From Chlorobiaceae bacterium (GTDB taxonomy: Bacteria > Bacteroidota > Chlorobiia > Chlorobiales > Chlorobiaceae), in assembly GCA_013334965.1 (NCBI GenBank), contig JAAXWO010000006.1, positions 1 to 64,000 on the forward strand: a stretch of DNA of 64,000 bases. The letters run 5' to 3'. Positions 38,289 to 50,097 of the stretch are shown here, one piece after another. A program made the translations under genes and the position numbers. Every line of letters begins with the position of its first letter. The stretch's first letter is position 1. Under the pieces are notes generated by a model. That model did no database searches and had not been told where the DNA came from. It saw only the letters and a list, made by a program, of their open reading frames with translations.

Positions 38289-38304
38289 AAAGGAGAGTTT
38301 TTCT

Positions 38305-39402
38305 ATGAAAAAGCTGAGAATCGCACAAATCGCACCGCTCGTTGAAAGCGTACCGCCGAAGATGTATGGGGGCACCGAAAGGGTCGTTTACTACCTGACC
38401 GAAGGACTTGTCGAAAAAGGGCACGATGTGACTCTGTTTGCGTCCGGTGACTCGACGACCAGCGCCCGGCTGATCGCACCGGTTTCCAGAAGTCTGAGGC
38501 TTGGCCGGAAGACCCGGTCGCCGATCATCATGAACATGCTGACTCTTGCCATGGTGTATGAAGATATGGCCGACCAGTTTGATATCATTCACTCTCATGT
38601 GGATTTCCACACCTTGCCTTTTGCTGCAAAATCCCCTACTCCTACCGTGCTGACCATGCATGGCAGGCTCGATACACCCGATTATTTCCGGATTCTGAAA
38701 CAGTATCGCTCCATGGCCTATATTTCCATAAGCGATTCCCAACGGACTCCGGTGCCAGACATCAACTGGGCTGCAACGATCTATCACGGTTATCCCGAGA
38801 CTCTTTTCCGTTTCAACGCCGATCCTGAAGATTACTTTCTCTACCTCGGTCGTTTTTCTGAGGAGAAACGTCCGGACCAGGCGATCATGCTTGCCAAGGC
38901 ATGCAACATACGCCTGAAGATCGCGGCCAAGATCGATCCTGCTGACAGGGAGTACTTCAAAAGCCGTATTGAACCGCTTCTCAGCAGTCCGCTTATCGAG
39001 TATGTCGGTGAGGTCGGCGACGAACGGAAAATCGAGTTGCTTCGCAACGCAAAAGCCCTGCTTAACACGATCGACTGGCCTGAGCCTTTCGGCCTGGTAA
39101 TGATCGAGGCGATGGCCTGCGGTACTCCCGTCATCGTTCGTCGGTGCGGCTCCTCTCCTGAAATCATTACCAACGGTGTAAACGGTTTTATCTGTGACAG
39201 CAAGCTTGACTTCATCAATGCGATTCACAATGTCGATAAAATCTCGAGGGTTGCGTGCCGACAGGAGTTCGAAAAACGCTTCACGCAGCGTCATATGACC
39301 GATAATTATGAAGCGCTGTACTACAGGATTATGGCAGCATCAGCCTTACGCCTGCCCGTTGAGCGGCGAGTGGTGGTAAACGGCGCTGAAATCGCGGCAT
39401 GA
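38305..39402 (+). CDS. glycosyltransferase family 4
   Basis: A 365-residue GT-B glycosyltransferase. N-terminal domain: RIAQIAPLVESVPPKMYGGTERVVYYLTEGL with the GGxE donor loop. C-terminal domain: YLGRFSEEKRPDQAI and the family 4 E-x7-E motif (EPFGLVMIEAMACGTPV). Substrate unknown. It starts 16 bases after the GH65 phosphorylase with a good SD (AAAAGGAGAG), so the two form an operon in glucan or disaccharide metabolism. Confidence 0.88.
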   Translation: MKKLRIAQIAPLVESVPPKMYGGTERVVYYLTEGLVEKGHDVTLFASGDSTTSARLIAPVSRSLRLGRKTRSPIIMNMLTLAMVYEDMADQFDIIHSHVDFHTLPFAAKSPTPTVLTMHGRLDTPDYFRILKQYRSMAYISISDSQRTPVPDINWAATIYHGYPETLFRFNADPEDYFLYLGRFSEEKRPDQAIMLAKACNIRLKIAAKIDPADREYFKSRIEPLLSSPLIEYVGEVGDERKIELLRNAKALLNTIDWPEPFGLVMIEAMACGTPVIVRRCGSSPEIITNGVNGFICDSKLDFINAIHNVDKISRVACRQEFEKRFTQRHMTDNYEALYYRIMAASALRLPVERRVVVNGAEIAA

Positions 39403-39569
39403 CCAGGTTTTAAACAGGAGATATTTTTGGTGTTGCAGGAACTCAGTGAAAGCTTATAATGATGAGAAGCACCTCTGAAAATCTCCATGATGATTGTCAG
39501 GGGTGTCCTTGAGCGGGCGCGTATGATCCCTTGCCCGCCTAAACATTGATGCCCTGTAGACCGAGTCCC

Positions 39570-43133
<3,564 letters not shown>

Positions 43134-43227
43134 TATTAATCGGAATTTTTTGTTAATATCAATTCTTGTCTACTGCATTGGCATGAACTGTTGACTTTTC
43201 TTTCATTTCAATCCATATTTCACGATT

Positions 43228-43557
43228 ATGAGCGGAAAATATTTTACGGCGAGCGATCAGAATTTCAAGGCTTCGATTCTCGAATCGGACAAAGTTGCGT
43301 TGGTAGATTTCTGGGCGTCATGGTGCGGACCATGCATGATGCTGGGCCCGGTTATCGAGGAACTTGCAGGCGAGTACGAAGGAAAAGCAATTGTTGCCAA
43401 ACTCAATGTCGACGAAAACCCGAATACGGCTGCACAGTACGGTATTCGCAGCATTCCCACCATGCTGATCATCAAGAACGGCCAGGTCGTCGACCAGATG
43501 GTAGGCGCCATGCCTAAAAACATGATCGCCAAAAAGATCGACGAGCATATCGGCTGA
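43228..43557 (+). CDS. trxA: thioredoxin
   Basis: A 109-residue classical thioredoxin with WCGPC, cis-Pro in SIPTML and the usual length. Reduced by the thioredoxin reductase encoded next to it. A perfect hairpin lies between the two genes. No signal peptide, so cytosolic. Confidence 0.96.
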   Translation: MSGKYFTASDQNFKASILESDKVALVDFWASWCGPCMMLGPVIEELAGEYEGKAIVAKLNVDENPNTAAQYGIRSIPTMLIIKNGQVVDQMVGAMPKNMIAKKIDEHIG

Positions 43558-43581
43558 TCCGCCTTAAGGCCCTACATTCAC

Positions 43582-43606
43582 ATATCCCGGCAATTTGCCG
43601 GGATAT
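43582..43606 (+). terminator. hairpin between trxA and trxB
   Basis: ATATCCCGGC-aattt-GCCGGGATAT, a perfect 10-base stem starting 24 bases after the trxA stop and followed by CTATTTTC. It may terminate trxA transcripts, so trxB could have its own promoter or be expressed by read-through. Confidence 0.7.
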
Positions 43607-43642
43607 CTATTTTCGGCAAATCCAACGCACATTCGGAGGACA

Positions 43643-44581
43643 ATGATGGAGAACGAAATCAGGGACGTTGTCATTATCGGAACCGGTCCGGCAGGCTATA
43701 CTGCGGCAATTTACACGGGGCGGGCAAATCTGAAGCCTCTGGTAATCGACGGCCACCAGCCTGGCGGTCAGTTGATGATCACCACGGACATCGAAAATTT
43801 CCCCGGTTTTCCGGAAGGAATTCCCGGGCCGGAACTTATGGCGAAAATGAGGGAGCAGGCCGCACGGTTCGGTGTGGAATTCGTTTCAGGCAGCGTAACC
43901 GATGCCGATGTGTCACGCAGCCCGTTCAGCCTCACCATGGAAGACGGTCGTGAGATCGTCACCAGGACGCTTATCATCGCTACTGGCGCCAACGCCAAGT
44001 GGCTCGGCATCGAATCAGAAAACCGTTACCGTGGGCGTGGCGTATCGGCGTGTGCGACCTGCGATGGCTTTTTCTTCAGGAACTGCAGGGTATTTGTCGT
44101 CGGTGGAGGCGATACTGCGATGGAGGAGGCGCTTTACCTTACCAAATTTGCGTCCGAGGTTGTGCTGATCCACCGGCGTGAAGAGTTCCGTGCGTCAAAG
44201 ATCATGAGCCTGAGGGCCCGGAAGAACCCGAAAATCAAGACCATGCTCAACGTTGTCGTAGACGAGATTCTCGGCGACGGCATGAAAGTGACGGGCATAA
44301 GGCTAAAGAACGTCAAAACCGATGAGTTGACAGAACACGAATGCGAAGGCGTGTTCATGGCTATCGGCCACGAACCGAACGCAGCGCTGTTCAGGGGGCA
44401 GCTCGATATGGACGATTACGGTTATATCCTCACCAAAGGGCACTCGACGGAAACCAGCGTCAATGGCGTCTACGCCTGCGGAGACGTCCAGGACTTCATC
44501 TATCGCCAGGCCGTGACCGCAGTCGGCACCGGCTGCATGGCCGCCGTAGAAGCCGAACGATTCCTCGAGTCGATCAGGTAA
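43643..44581 (+). CDS. trxB: thioredoxin reductase
   Basis: A 312-residue FAD/NADPH enzyme. FAD-binding GTGPAGYTAAIYTGRA at the N-terminus, redox-active CATC (C137, C140), NADPH-binding [14 protein letters not shown] with the HRREEFRAS segment, and C-terminal FAD motif GVYACGDVQD. The ATG at 43643 has an ideal SD (GGAGG 4-8 bases upstream); a longer frame from 43595 overlaps the hairpin. A second, broken copy of codons 115 to 289 lies 4.7 kb downstream on the far side of the ars genes. Confidence 0.95.
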   Translation: MMENEIRDVVIIGTGPAGYTAAIYTGRANLKPLVIDGHQPGGQLMITTDIENFPGFPEGIPGPELMAKMREQAARFGVEFVSGSVTDADVSRSPFSLTMEDGREIVTRTLIIATGANAKWLGIESENRYRGRGVSACATCDGFFFRNCRVFVVGGGDTAMEEALYLTKFASEVVLIHRREEFRASKIMSLRARKNPKIKTMLNVVVDEILGDGMKVTGIRLKNVKTDELTEHECEGVFMAIGHEPNAALFRGQLDMDDYGYILTKGHSTETSVNGVYACGDVQDFIYRQAVTAVGTGCMAAVEAERFLESIR

Positions 44582-44636
44582 CGATACCCGGTAAATCAGG
44601 CGATTGTCCTGGCTGGTTATCGTATTCGCATATTTG

Positions 44637-44670
44637 AACTCCTGTAAAGATAATTTTTACAGGAGTTTTT
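44637..44670 (+). terminator. intrinsic terminator of trxB
   Basis: Perfect 12-base arms AACTCCTGTAAA and TTTACAGGAGTT with a 7-base loop, followed by T residues, 55 bases after the trxB stop. Confidence 0.92.
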
Positions 44671-44929
44671 CATTTTTCGCAAGAGGCTGTTGATTCTTGA
44701 TGGTATCGTTTTTTCGCGTTGTTCAGTTCATGTGGGAACCCTGCCATATTATCCCTATGCCAGCCCCTGTGCATTTTCAATAAAGGGCTGTCCATGCTTG
44801 TGGGTGAATCGAGTCCAACATCAGTTCATATTCCGGTTTAAATGTGTCGATTATGAAAACTCTTGAAATTAAGTGAGTGATCTGTTTGTTTTATATTTCA
44901 ATAGTTCAACATTAATTGTAATATTGGCC
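44671..44929. other. upstream region of the ars genes
   Basis: Likely promoter/operator region for arsR. The 50 bases before arsR are very AT-rich (TTCAATAGTTCAACATTAAT and onward). I see no clear inverted repeat of the CadC operator type and no inserted element. This is probably also where the left junction of the ars island lies. Confidence 0.4.
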
Positions 44930-45286
44930 ATGAATAAAAATACAGCCATAACGATTTTCGAATCTCTTTCCTCGGCGGTACGGCTGGATGTCTATCGTTT
45001 GCTCATCAAGATGGGCAATGAGGGCATGGTTGCCGGTGAGATTGCTTCAACGCTCAATGTTCCTTCAACGAACCTCTCGTTTCACCTGAAAGGCCTTACA
45101 CACTCCGGACTGATCAACGTGGAACAGGAAGGGCGTTTCCAGCGCTATCGGGCCAATCTTCCCCTTATGTTGGGCCTGATTGCCTATCTCACAGATGAGT
45201 GCTGTGCCGGTAAACCTGAAACTTGTGGCGAATTCAGCCCTGAGTCAATCTGTTCGCAGTGCGCAGACTCAGGTTCGGGGAAGTGA
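44930..45286 (+). CDS. arsR: ArsR arsenic-responsive repressor
   Basis: A 118-residue winged-helix ArsR/SmtB repressor. Unlike the CadC-type gene at 5549, it lacks ELCVCDL and instead has a C-terminal thiol cluster: DECC (C91, C92), C99 and further C108, C111. This resembles the Acidithiobacillus-type ArsR, where As(III) binds C-terminal Cys residues. The ATG at 44930 (MNKNTAITIFESL) is chosen because upstream residues look non-coding. It heads the ars gene set and presumably represses it. Confidence 0.88.
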   Translation: MNKNTAITIFESLSSAVRLDVYRLLIKMGNEGMVAGEIASTLNVPSTNLSFHLKGLTHSGLINVEQEGRFQRYRANLPLMLGLIAYLTDECCAGKPETCGEFSPESICSQCADSGSGK

Positions 45287-45434
45287 TTAAAACAGGTTAC
45301 TCAATCGACAGCTTATTGACGTTCGCAGAAGTGACAGGTTAACGTCATGCAGACAGCAATAGTTATGCTGCTAAGCGATCTGGGCAGCAATGGCCGGATT
45401 ATTGAAATCGAAGGACGAACAAACAATCAGCCCA

Positions 45435-45914
45435 ATGAATATTCTTTTTCTGTGTACAGGCAATTCATGCCGATCAATTCTCGGAGAAGCCATTTTCAAC
45501 CACCTCGCTCCTGAAGGCTGGACATCCATGAGTGCCGGCAGCAACCCTGCAGGGTATGTCCATCCACGGTCGATCGCACTCCTGGAGCGCGAAGGGATAT
45601 CGACTGTCGGATACCATAGCAAGTCCTGGGATAATCTTCCGGTTACACCTGATATCGTCATAACTGTCTGTTCCAATGCAGCAGGCGAAAGCTGTCCGGC
45701 ATTCCTCGGTCCGGTGCTACGAACCCACTGGGGGGTAGAAGACCCTGCTCATGCGACAGGTAGTGACAAAGAGATTGATGCGGCATTCAAGACTGCCTAC
45801 AATATTCTTCGAACCCGCATTGAAGCGTTTCTTGCTTTGCCGCTGGAAGGGTTGAAGAACGATCGTGATCGCATGAAGATTGAGCTTGACCGTATCGGCT
45901 TGTTGCTGCCTTAA
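45435..45914 (+). CDS. arsC: arsenate reductase, thioredoxin-coupled (LMW-PTP fold)
   Basis: A 159-residue ArsC of the low-molecular-weight phosphatase fold. The anion loop CX5R is CTGNSCR (C7, R13), and a second conserved Cys lies in AAGESCPAF, followed by GVEDPA. Family knowledge: arsenate is reduced to arsenite with electrons from thioredoxin, which is encoded 2 kb upstream. The ATG at 45435 is used since MNILFLCTGNSCRS is the canonical start. Confidence 0.9.
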   Translation: MNILFLCTGNSCRSILGEAIFNHLAPEGWTSMSAGSNPAGYVHPRSIALLEREGISTVGYHSKSWDNLPVTPDIVITVCSNAAGESCPAFLGPVLRTHWGVEDPAHATGSDKEIDAAFKTAYNILRTRIEAFLALPLEGLKNDRDRMKIELDRIGLLLP

Positions 45915-45945
45915 GTTTTATTTCAACATTATCAGGAGATTTACC

Positions 45946-46302
45946 ATGAAATCAATACAGGTTTTTGAACCAGCCCTTTGTTGCAGTACCGGTGTTTGTG
46001 GAGTTGATGTTGACCAGAAACTCGTTTCCTTTACGGCAGATGTAGCATGGGCAAAGCAGAACGGCGTTGCCATCGAGCGTTTCAACCTCGCACAGCAGCC
46101 GTTGACGTTTGCCGAAAACCCGATTGTCAGGGAGTTCCTCGATCGTTCAGGTCAGGAAGCCCTTCCGCTGACCCTCGTTGGCGGCGACATGGTATTGGCT
46201 GGTGTCTATCCCACTCGTGCGGACCTGGCACGCTGGTCCGAGGTTTCTTTAACGACAGCAACGGCAACGAAAAGTTGCTGCTCAGGTAAGAACTGCTGCT
46301 GA
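45946..46302 (+). CDS. arsD: ArsD arsenic metallochaperone
   Basis: A 118-residue protein with C12, C13 and C18 (ALCCSTGVCG), exactly the spacing of the As(III)-binding thiols in ArsD, plus two vicinal Cys pairs at the C-terminus (SCCSGKNCC). ArsD hands As(III) to the ArsA ATPase, encoded 15 bases downstream. The ATG at 45946 has a good SD (AGGAG). Upstream in-frame residues overlap arsC and are rejected. Confidence 0.93.
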   Translation: MKSIQVFEPALCCSTGVCGVDVDQKLVSFTADVAWAKQNGVAIERFNLAQQPLTFAENPIVREFLDRSGQEALPLTLVGGDMVLAGVYPTRADLARWSEVSLTTATATKSCCSGKNCC

Positions 46303-46317
46303 ACGGGAAAGATTTCA

Positions 46318-48099
46318 ATGAAGTTTCTTCATCAACCCCCACGCTACCTCTTCTTTACAGGAAAGGGCGGTGTGGGCAAGACCTCAATTGCCTGCGCTAC
46401 GGCACTTCAGCTCTCGGATCAAGGTAAGCGCGTCCTGCTGGTCAGCACCGATCCCGCCTCAAACGTCGGTCAGGTGTTTGGCGTGAACATCGGTAATCGA
46501 ATCACACCCATGTCAGGAGCTTCACCGGATCTCTTTGCGCTTGAAATCGACCCCCAGGCGGCAGCTCAGGCCTATCGGGAGCGAATTGTCGGTCCCGTGA
46601 GGGGCGTTCTGCCCGATGCCGTCGTGAAGGGCATAGAAGAGCAGCTTTCCGGTGCCTGCACGACGGAAATTGCCGCTTTTGACGAGTTTACAGCCCTGCT
46701 CACCGACACCGAATTGACTGCAGGCTATGACCATATCGTTTTCGACACCGCTCCCACAGGGCATACTATCCGCCTGTTGCAGCTACCCGGAGCATGGGAC
46801 GGTTTTCTTGACGTTTCGAAAGAGGGGGCGTCATGCCTTGGCCCGCTTGCCGGGCTGGAAAAACAGCGAACGCAGTACAGGGGTGCCGTCGAAGCCCTTG
46901 CAGACCCGCTACGCACCCGCCTCATACTGGTCGCCCGCGCACAGCAGGTTACCCTTCGTGAAGTTGCCCGAACGCATGATGAGCTTTCAACAGTTGGGCT
47001 GTCAAGGCAATATCTTGTCATCAACGGCTTGATGCCATGTACTGAAGCGGATAAGGATGAGCTGGCGGCGGCAATTTTCGAACGTGAACGATCCGCATTG
47101 TCAGTTATTCCCGATTCCCTGCAGTCTCTGCCCTGCGACCGGCTCGCTCTAAAACCGTTCAATCTCGTTGGTCTTGATGCCCTTCGTCAGTTGCTGAATG
47201 ATGGCGTCAGAACGACAGAACCCTTCGGTGTGGAGCTCCCTTCGGCATCACCAGCTCCTGATCTGTCCTCGCTGGTCGATGATATTGCCGCTGACGGCCG
47301 TGGCCTCATCATGTTCATGGGCAAGGGCGGAGTAGGCAAAACCACGCTTGCAGCTGCACTTGCCGTCGAGCTTGCCGATCGCGGGCTTCCGGTTCACCTG
47401 ACAACCTCTGATCCGGCAGCGCACCTTGTTGAAACGCTTGACGGTACACTTGAGAAGCTCACGATCAGCCGGATCGACCCGCATGAAGAGACAGAGCGCT
47501 ATCGACGACATGTGTTGGAAACCAGCGGAGCCAGTCTTGACGCCGATGGCCGGGCTCTCCTGGAAGAGGATTTGCGCTCGCCCTGTACCGAAGAGATAGC
47601 CGTATTTCAGGCTTTTTCCAGAATCATCCGTGAGGCAGACCGGAAGTTCGTCGTCATGGATACCGCTCCGACTGGCCACACCCTTTTGCTGCTCGACGCG
47701 ACAGGAGCCTATCATCGCGAAATCACCAGGCAGATGGGTGACTCAGGTCAGCCCTGTATCACGCCGATGATGCAGATGCAGGATCCCCGGCAGACCAAAG
47801 TGATTATTGCCACCCTGGCAGAACCGACCCCGGTGCTTGAGGCTGCCGATCTGCAGGCTGAGCTGCGTCGCGCCGGCATTGAACCATGGGCATGGGTAAT
47901 CAACAACTGCATTGCCTCAAGCTCCTTGCATTCGCCCCTGTTGATGCAGAGAGCGCAAAATGAACTGCGGGAGGCTGATGCCGTCGCCTCCAGATACGCC
48001 AACCGATTTGCTATCGTACCTCTTCTGAAACAGGAGCCGGTTGGTATACCTCAATTGCTTCAAATGTCCCGGCAGAATCCAATACGGGAAACTGAATAA
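46318..48099 (+). CDS. arsA: arsenite-stimulated ATPase ArsA
   Basis: A 593-residue ATPase with two homologous halves, each with a deviant Walker A GKGGVGKT (15-22 and 335-342) and the switch DTAPTGHT. The three As(III)-binding Cys of the family are at C114, C173 and C423, almost the same numbering as in the classical plasmid ArsA. It drives arsenite export with a membrane carrier. Here the carrier downstream is Acr3 rather than ArsB, a combination known from other bacteria. Confidence 0.95.
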   Translation: MKFLHQPPRYLFFTGKGGVGKTSIACATALQLSDQGKRVLLVSTDPASNVGQVFGVNIGNRITPMSGASPDLFALEIDPQAAAQAYRERIVGPVRGVLPDAVVKGIEEQLSGACTTEIAAFDEFTALLTDTELTAGYDHIVFDTAPTGHTIRLLQLPGAWDGFLDVSKEGASCLGPLAGLEKQRTQYRGAVEALADPLRTRLILVARAQQVTLREVARTHDELSTVGLSRQYLVINGLMPCTEADKDELAAAIFERERSALSVIPDSLQSLPCDRLALKPFNLVGLDALRQLLNDGVRTTEPFGVELPSASPAPDLSSLVDDIAADGRGLIMFMGKGGVGKTTLAAALAVELADRGLPVHLTTSDPAAHLVETLDGTLEKLTISRIDPHEETERYRRHVLETSGASLDADGRALLEEDLRSPCTEEIAVFQAFSRIIREADRKFVVMDTAPTGHTLLLLDATGAYHREITRQMGDSGQPCITPMMQMQDPRQTKVIIATLAEPTPVLEAADLQAELRRAGIEPWAWVINNCIASSSLHSPLLMQRAQNELREADAVASRYANRFAIVPLLKQEPVGIPQLLQMSRQNPIRETE

Positions 48100-48136
48100 T
48101 CCGCTGAATTTCAACCCTGATAAAACCTGAATACGT

Positions 48137-49210
48137 ATGTCGGTTCAATGTGAAGTCAAAACAAGCCAATCTGCAGGTGCGTCGATGAGCGTGTTTGAGC
48201 GCTATCTGACCGTATGGGTATTTCTCTGCATCATCGTTGGCATCGCGCTGGGGCAGTTCCTGCCTGATCTGTTTCATGCGGTTGGCCGCATGGAGGTCGC
48301 GAAGGTCAATCTGCCGGTCGGTCTGCTGATATGGGTAATGGTTATTCCCATGCTTGTGAAAGTCGATTTCGGCGCACTGCACGAGGTACGCCAGCATGTT
48401 CGCGGTATCGCTGTTACCCTGGTTGTGAACTGGCTTGTCAAGCCTTTTTCCATGGCTTTCCTCGGCTGGTTGTTCATTCGCAACATCTTTGCGCCAATGC
48501 TTCCCGCCGCTCAGATCGACAGCTACATAGCTGGCCTGATTCTCCTTGCCGCTGCGCCCTGTACTGCGATGGTCTTTGTCTGGAGCCGCCTGACCAAGGG
48601 TGATCCGCTCTTTACTCTTTCCCAGGTTGCCCTGAACGATGCCATCATGGTCGTTGCCTTTGCTCCTCTGGTGGGGCTGTTGCTTGGCATCTCTGCCATC
48701 ACGGTGCCATGGCCCACCTTGATTACCTCGGTGTTGCTCTACATCGTCATACCGGTTATTCTTGCACAGCTTTGGCGCAAATCGCTGATCTCAAAGGGGC
48801 AGGAGGCTTTCGATGTTGCAATGGAGAAAATCGGGCCATGGTCCATTACAGCCCTGCTGGCGACGCTCGTGCTTCTTTTTGCGTTTCAGGGTGAAGCGAT
48901 CCTTAATCAACCACTTGTTATCGCGTTGCTTGCCGTTCCCATTCTTGTCCAGGTATTTTTCAATTCAGCTCTGGCCTATGGGCTCAATCGTCTGGTCGGT
49001 GAAAAACATTCCGTTGCCGGACCTTCTGCACTGATCGGTGCCTCCAATTTTTTCGAGTTGGCTGTCGCAGCGGCAATCAGCCTGTTTGGATTTAATTCCG
49101 GCGCTGCGCTCGCAACCGTAGTCGGCGTGCTTATTGAGGTGCCCGTGATGCTGCTGGTGGTTCGTATTGTCAATGGCTCAAAAGATTGGTATGAAAACAA
49201 GACGGTATAA
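48137..49210 (+). CDS. acr3: arsenite efflux permease Acr3
   Basis: A 357-residue, about ten-helix carrier of the BART superfamily, Acr3 type. Conserved Cys in LLAAAPCTAMVFVWSRLTKGDP is needed for transport in homologues, and GASNFFELAVAAAISLFG is the second conserved region. Translation may start at 48137 or at the ATG 48 bases later (MSVFERYLTVWVF), which matches family starts better. It ends 5 bases before a trxB pseudogene. Confidence 0.93.
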   Translation: MSVQCEVKTSQSAGASMSVFERYLTVWVFLCIIVGIALGQFLPDLFHAVGRMEVAKVNLPVGLLIWVMVIPMLVKVDFGALHEVRQHVRGIAVTLVVNWLVKPFSMAFLGWLFIRNIFAPMLPAAQIDSYIAGLILLAAAPCTAMVFVWSRLTKGDPLFTLSQVALNDAIMVVAFAPLVGLLLGISAITVPWPTLITSVLLYIVIPVILAQLWRKSLISKGQEAFDVAMEKIGPWSITALLATLVLLFAFQGEAILNQPLVIALLAVPILVQVFFNSALAYGLNRLVGEKHSVAGPSALIGASNFFELAVAAAISLFGFNSGAALATVVGVLIEVPVMLLVVRIVNGSKDWYENKTV

Positions 49211-49215
49211 GGACA

Positions 49216-49670
49216 GGTGCCAACGCCAAGTGGCCCGGCATCGAATCAGAAAACCGTTATCGCGGACGCGGGGTATCGGCATGAGCGACCTGTGACGGCT
49301 TTTTCTTCAGGAACTGCAGGGTATTAGTCGTCGGTGGAGGCGATACTGCGATGGAGGAGGCGCTTTACCTTACCAAATTTGCGTCCGAGGTCGTGCTGAT
49401 CCACCGGCGTGAAGAGTTCAGGGCCTCGAAAATCATGAGCCTGAGGGCTCGCAAGAATTCAAAAATCAGCACCATGCTCAATGTGGTGGTGGACGAGATT
49501 CTCGGCGAAGGCGTGTTTATGGCTATCGGCCACGAACCGAACGCGGCTCTGTTCAGGGGGCAGCCCGATATGGACGATTACGGCTATATCCTCACCAAAG
49601 GGCACTCGACGGAAACCAGCGTCAATGGCGTCTATGCCCGCGGAGAGGTTCAGGATTTCATCTATCGCCA
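49216..49670 (+). pseudogene. trxB: decayed fragment of trxB flanking the ars island
   Basis: Aligns without gaps, apart from one deletion, to 43985-44508 of the intact trxB (codons 115-289). It lacks the 5' third and the last 24 codons. Lesions visible: TGA at 49282-49284 in place of the first redox Cys codon; an in-frame 69-bp deletion corresponding to 44278-44346; Cys to Arg in the FAD motif (GVYARGE). Similarity is uneven: one 65-base stretch is identical, while a 30-base stretch nearby has seven changes. Homology begins 5 bases after the acr3 stop and ends abruptly within the Nudix gene. Not expected to make an active enzyme. Confidence 0.92.
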
Positions 49671-50066
49671 TCCCTTTTGCCGGTCGGCGAAAAAATCCGA
49701 CAACACGGCATCGAACCCGAAGGCGAGTTGGAGGTCGGGCAACTCTGGGGCTGAAAACCATTGAAGACGTTGGCCTTCGTTCAGCGGGATCAAATCTGCG
49801 TCTATGTCAAGTTCCATGAGGAAGATGTACTCCATCCTGTCGGGAAAGTCGTAGACCGAATAACGCCTGCATCGGGAGACGTCTGTCTCGATCTCCTCCA
49901 TCATCTCCCTCGCGATACATTCTTCCGGCGTTTCGTCTTTTTCTACATGCCCGCCAGGCAGGTCCCACATGTTCGGATAGGGGATCTCCGGTTTGTCGTC
50001 CCTGAGGAGCAACAGCACCTGGTTTTTTCGGTTATGGAAAATGATGCTCGTGCCGGACCTTTTCAT
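49662..50066 (-). CDS. Nudix hydrolase
   Basis: A 134-residue Nudix protein. Nudix box [26 protein letters not shown] keeps G-x5-E-x7-REMMEE but has Glu-Thr where the final Gly is usual. It hydrolyses a nucleoside diphosphate linked to another group; substrate unknown. It follows the AAA+ ATPase gene after 31 bases on the same strand, at the distal end of the injection-system operon. Its last codons (TGG CGA) and stop TAG lie in the trxB remnant, so the original C-terminus was cut off and replaced. Confidence 0.82.
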   Translation of the reverse strand: MKRSGTSIIFHNRKNQVLLLLRDDKPEIPYPNMWDLPGGHVEKDETPEECIAREMMEEIETDVSRCRRYSVYDFPDRMEYIFLMELDIDADLIPLNEGQRLQWFSAPELPDLQLAFGFDAVLSDFFADRQKGWR

Positions 50067-50097
50067 GTGATCTCTGATACTGTTCGGTGTCGAGGGT

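Noticed and set aside
49282-49284. TGA replacing the first redox Cys codon in the trxB fragment, as if selenocysteine.
   Set aside because: The copy lacks its FAD-binding N-terminus, has a 69-bp deletion and loses the Cys of its FAD motif. A pseudogene explains all lesions, and no SECIS-like hairpin is evident.
44582-49670. The ars island as a transposon.
   Set aside because: No transposase, integrase or terminal inverted repeats; the flanks are trxB sequence.
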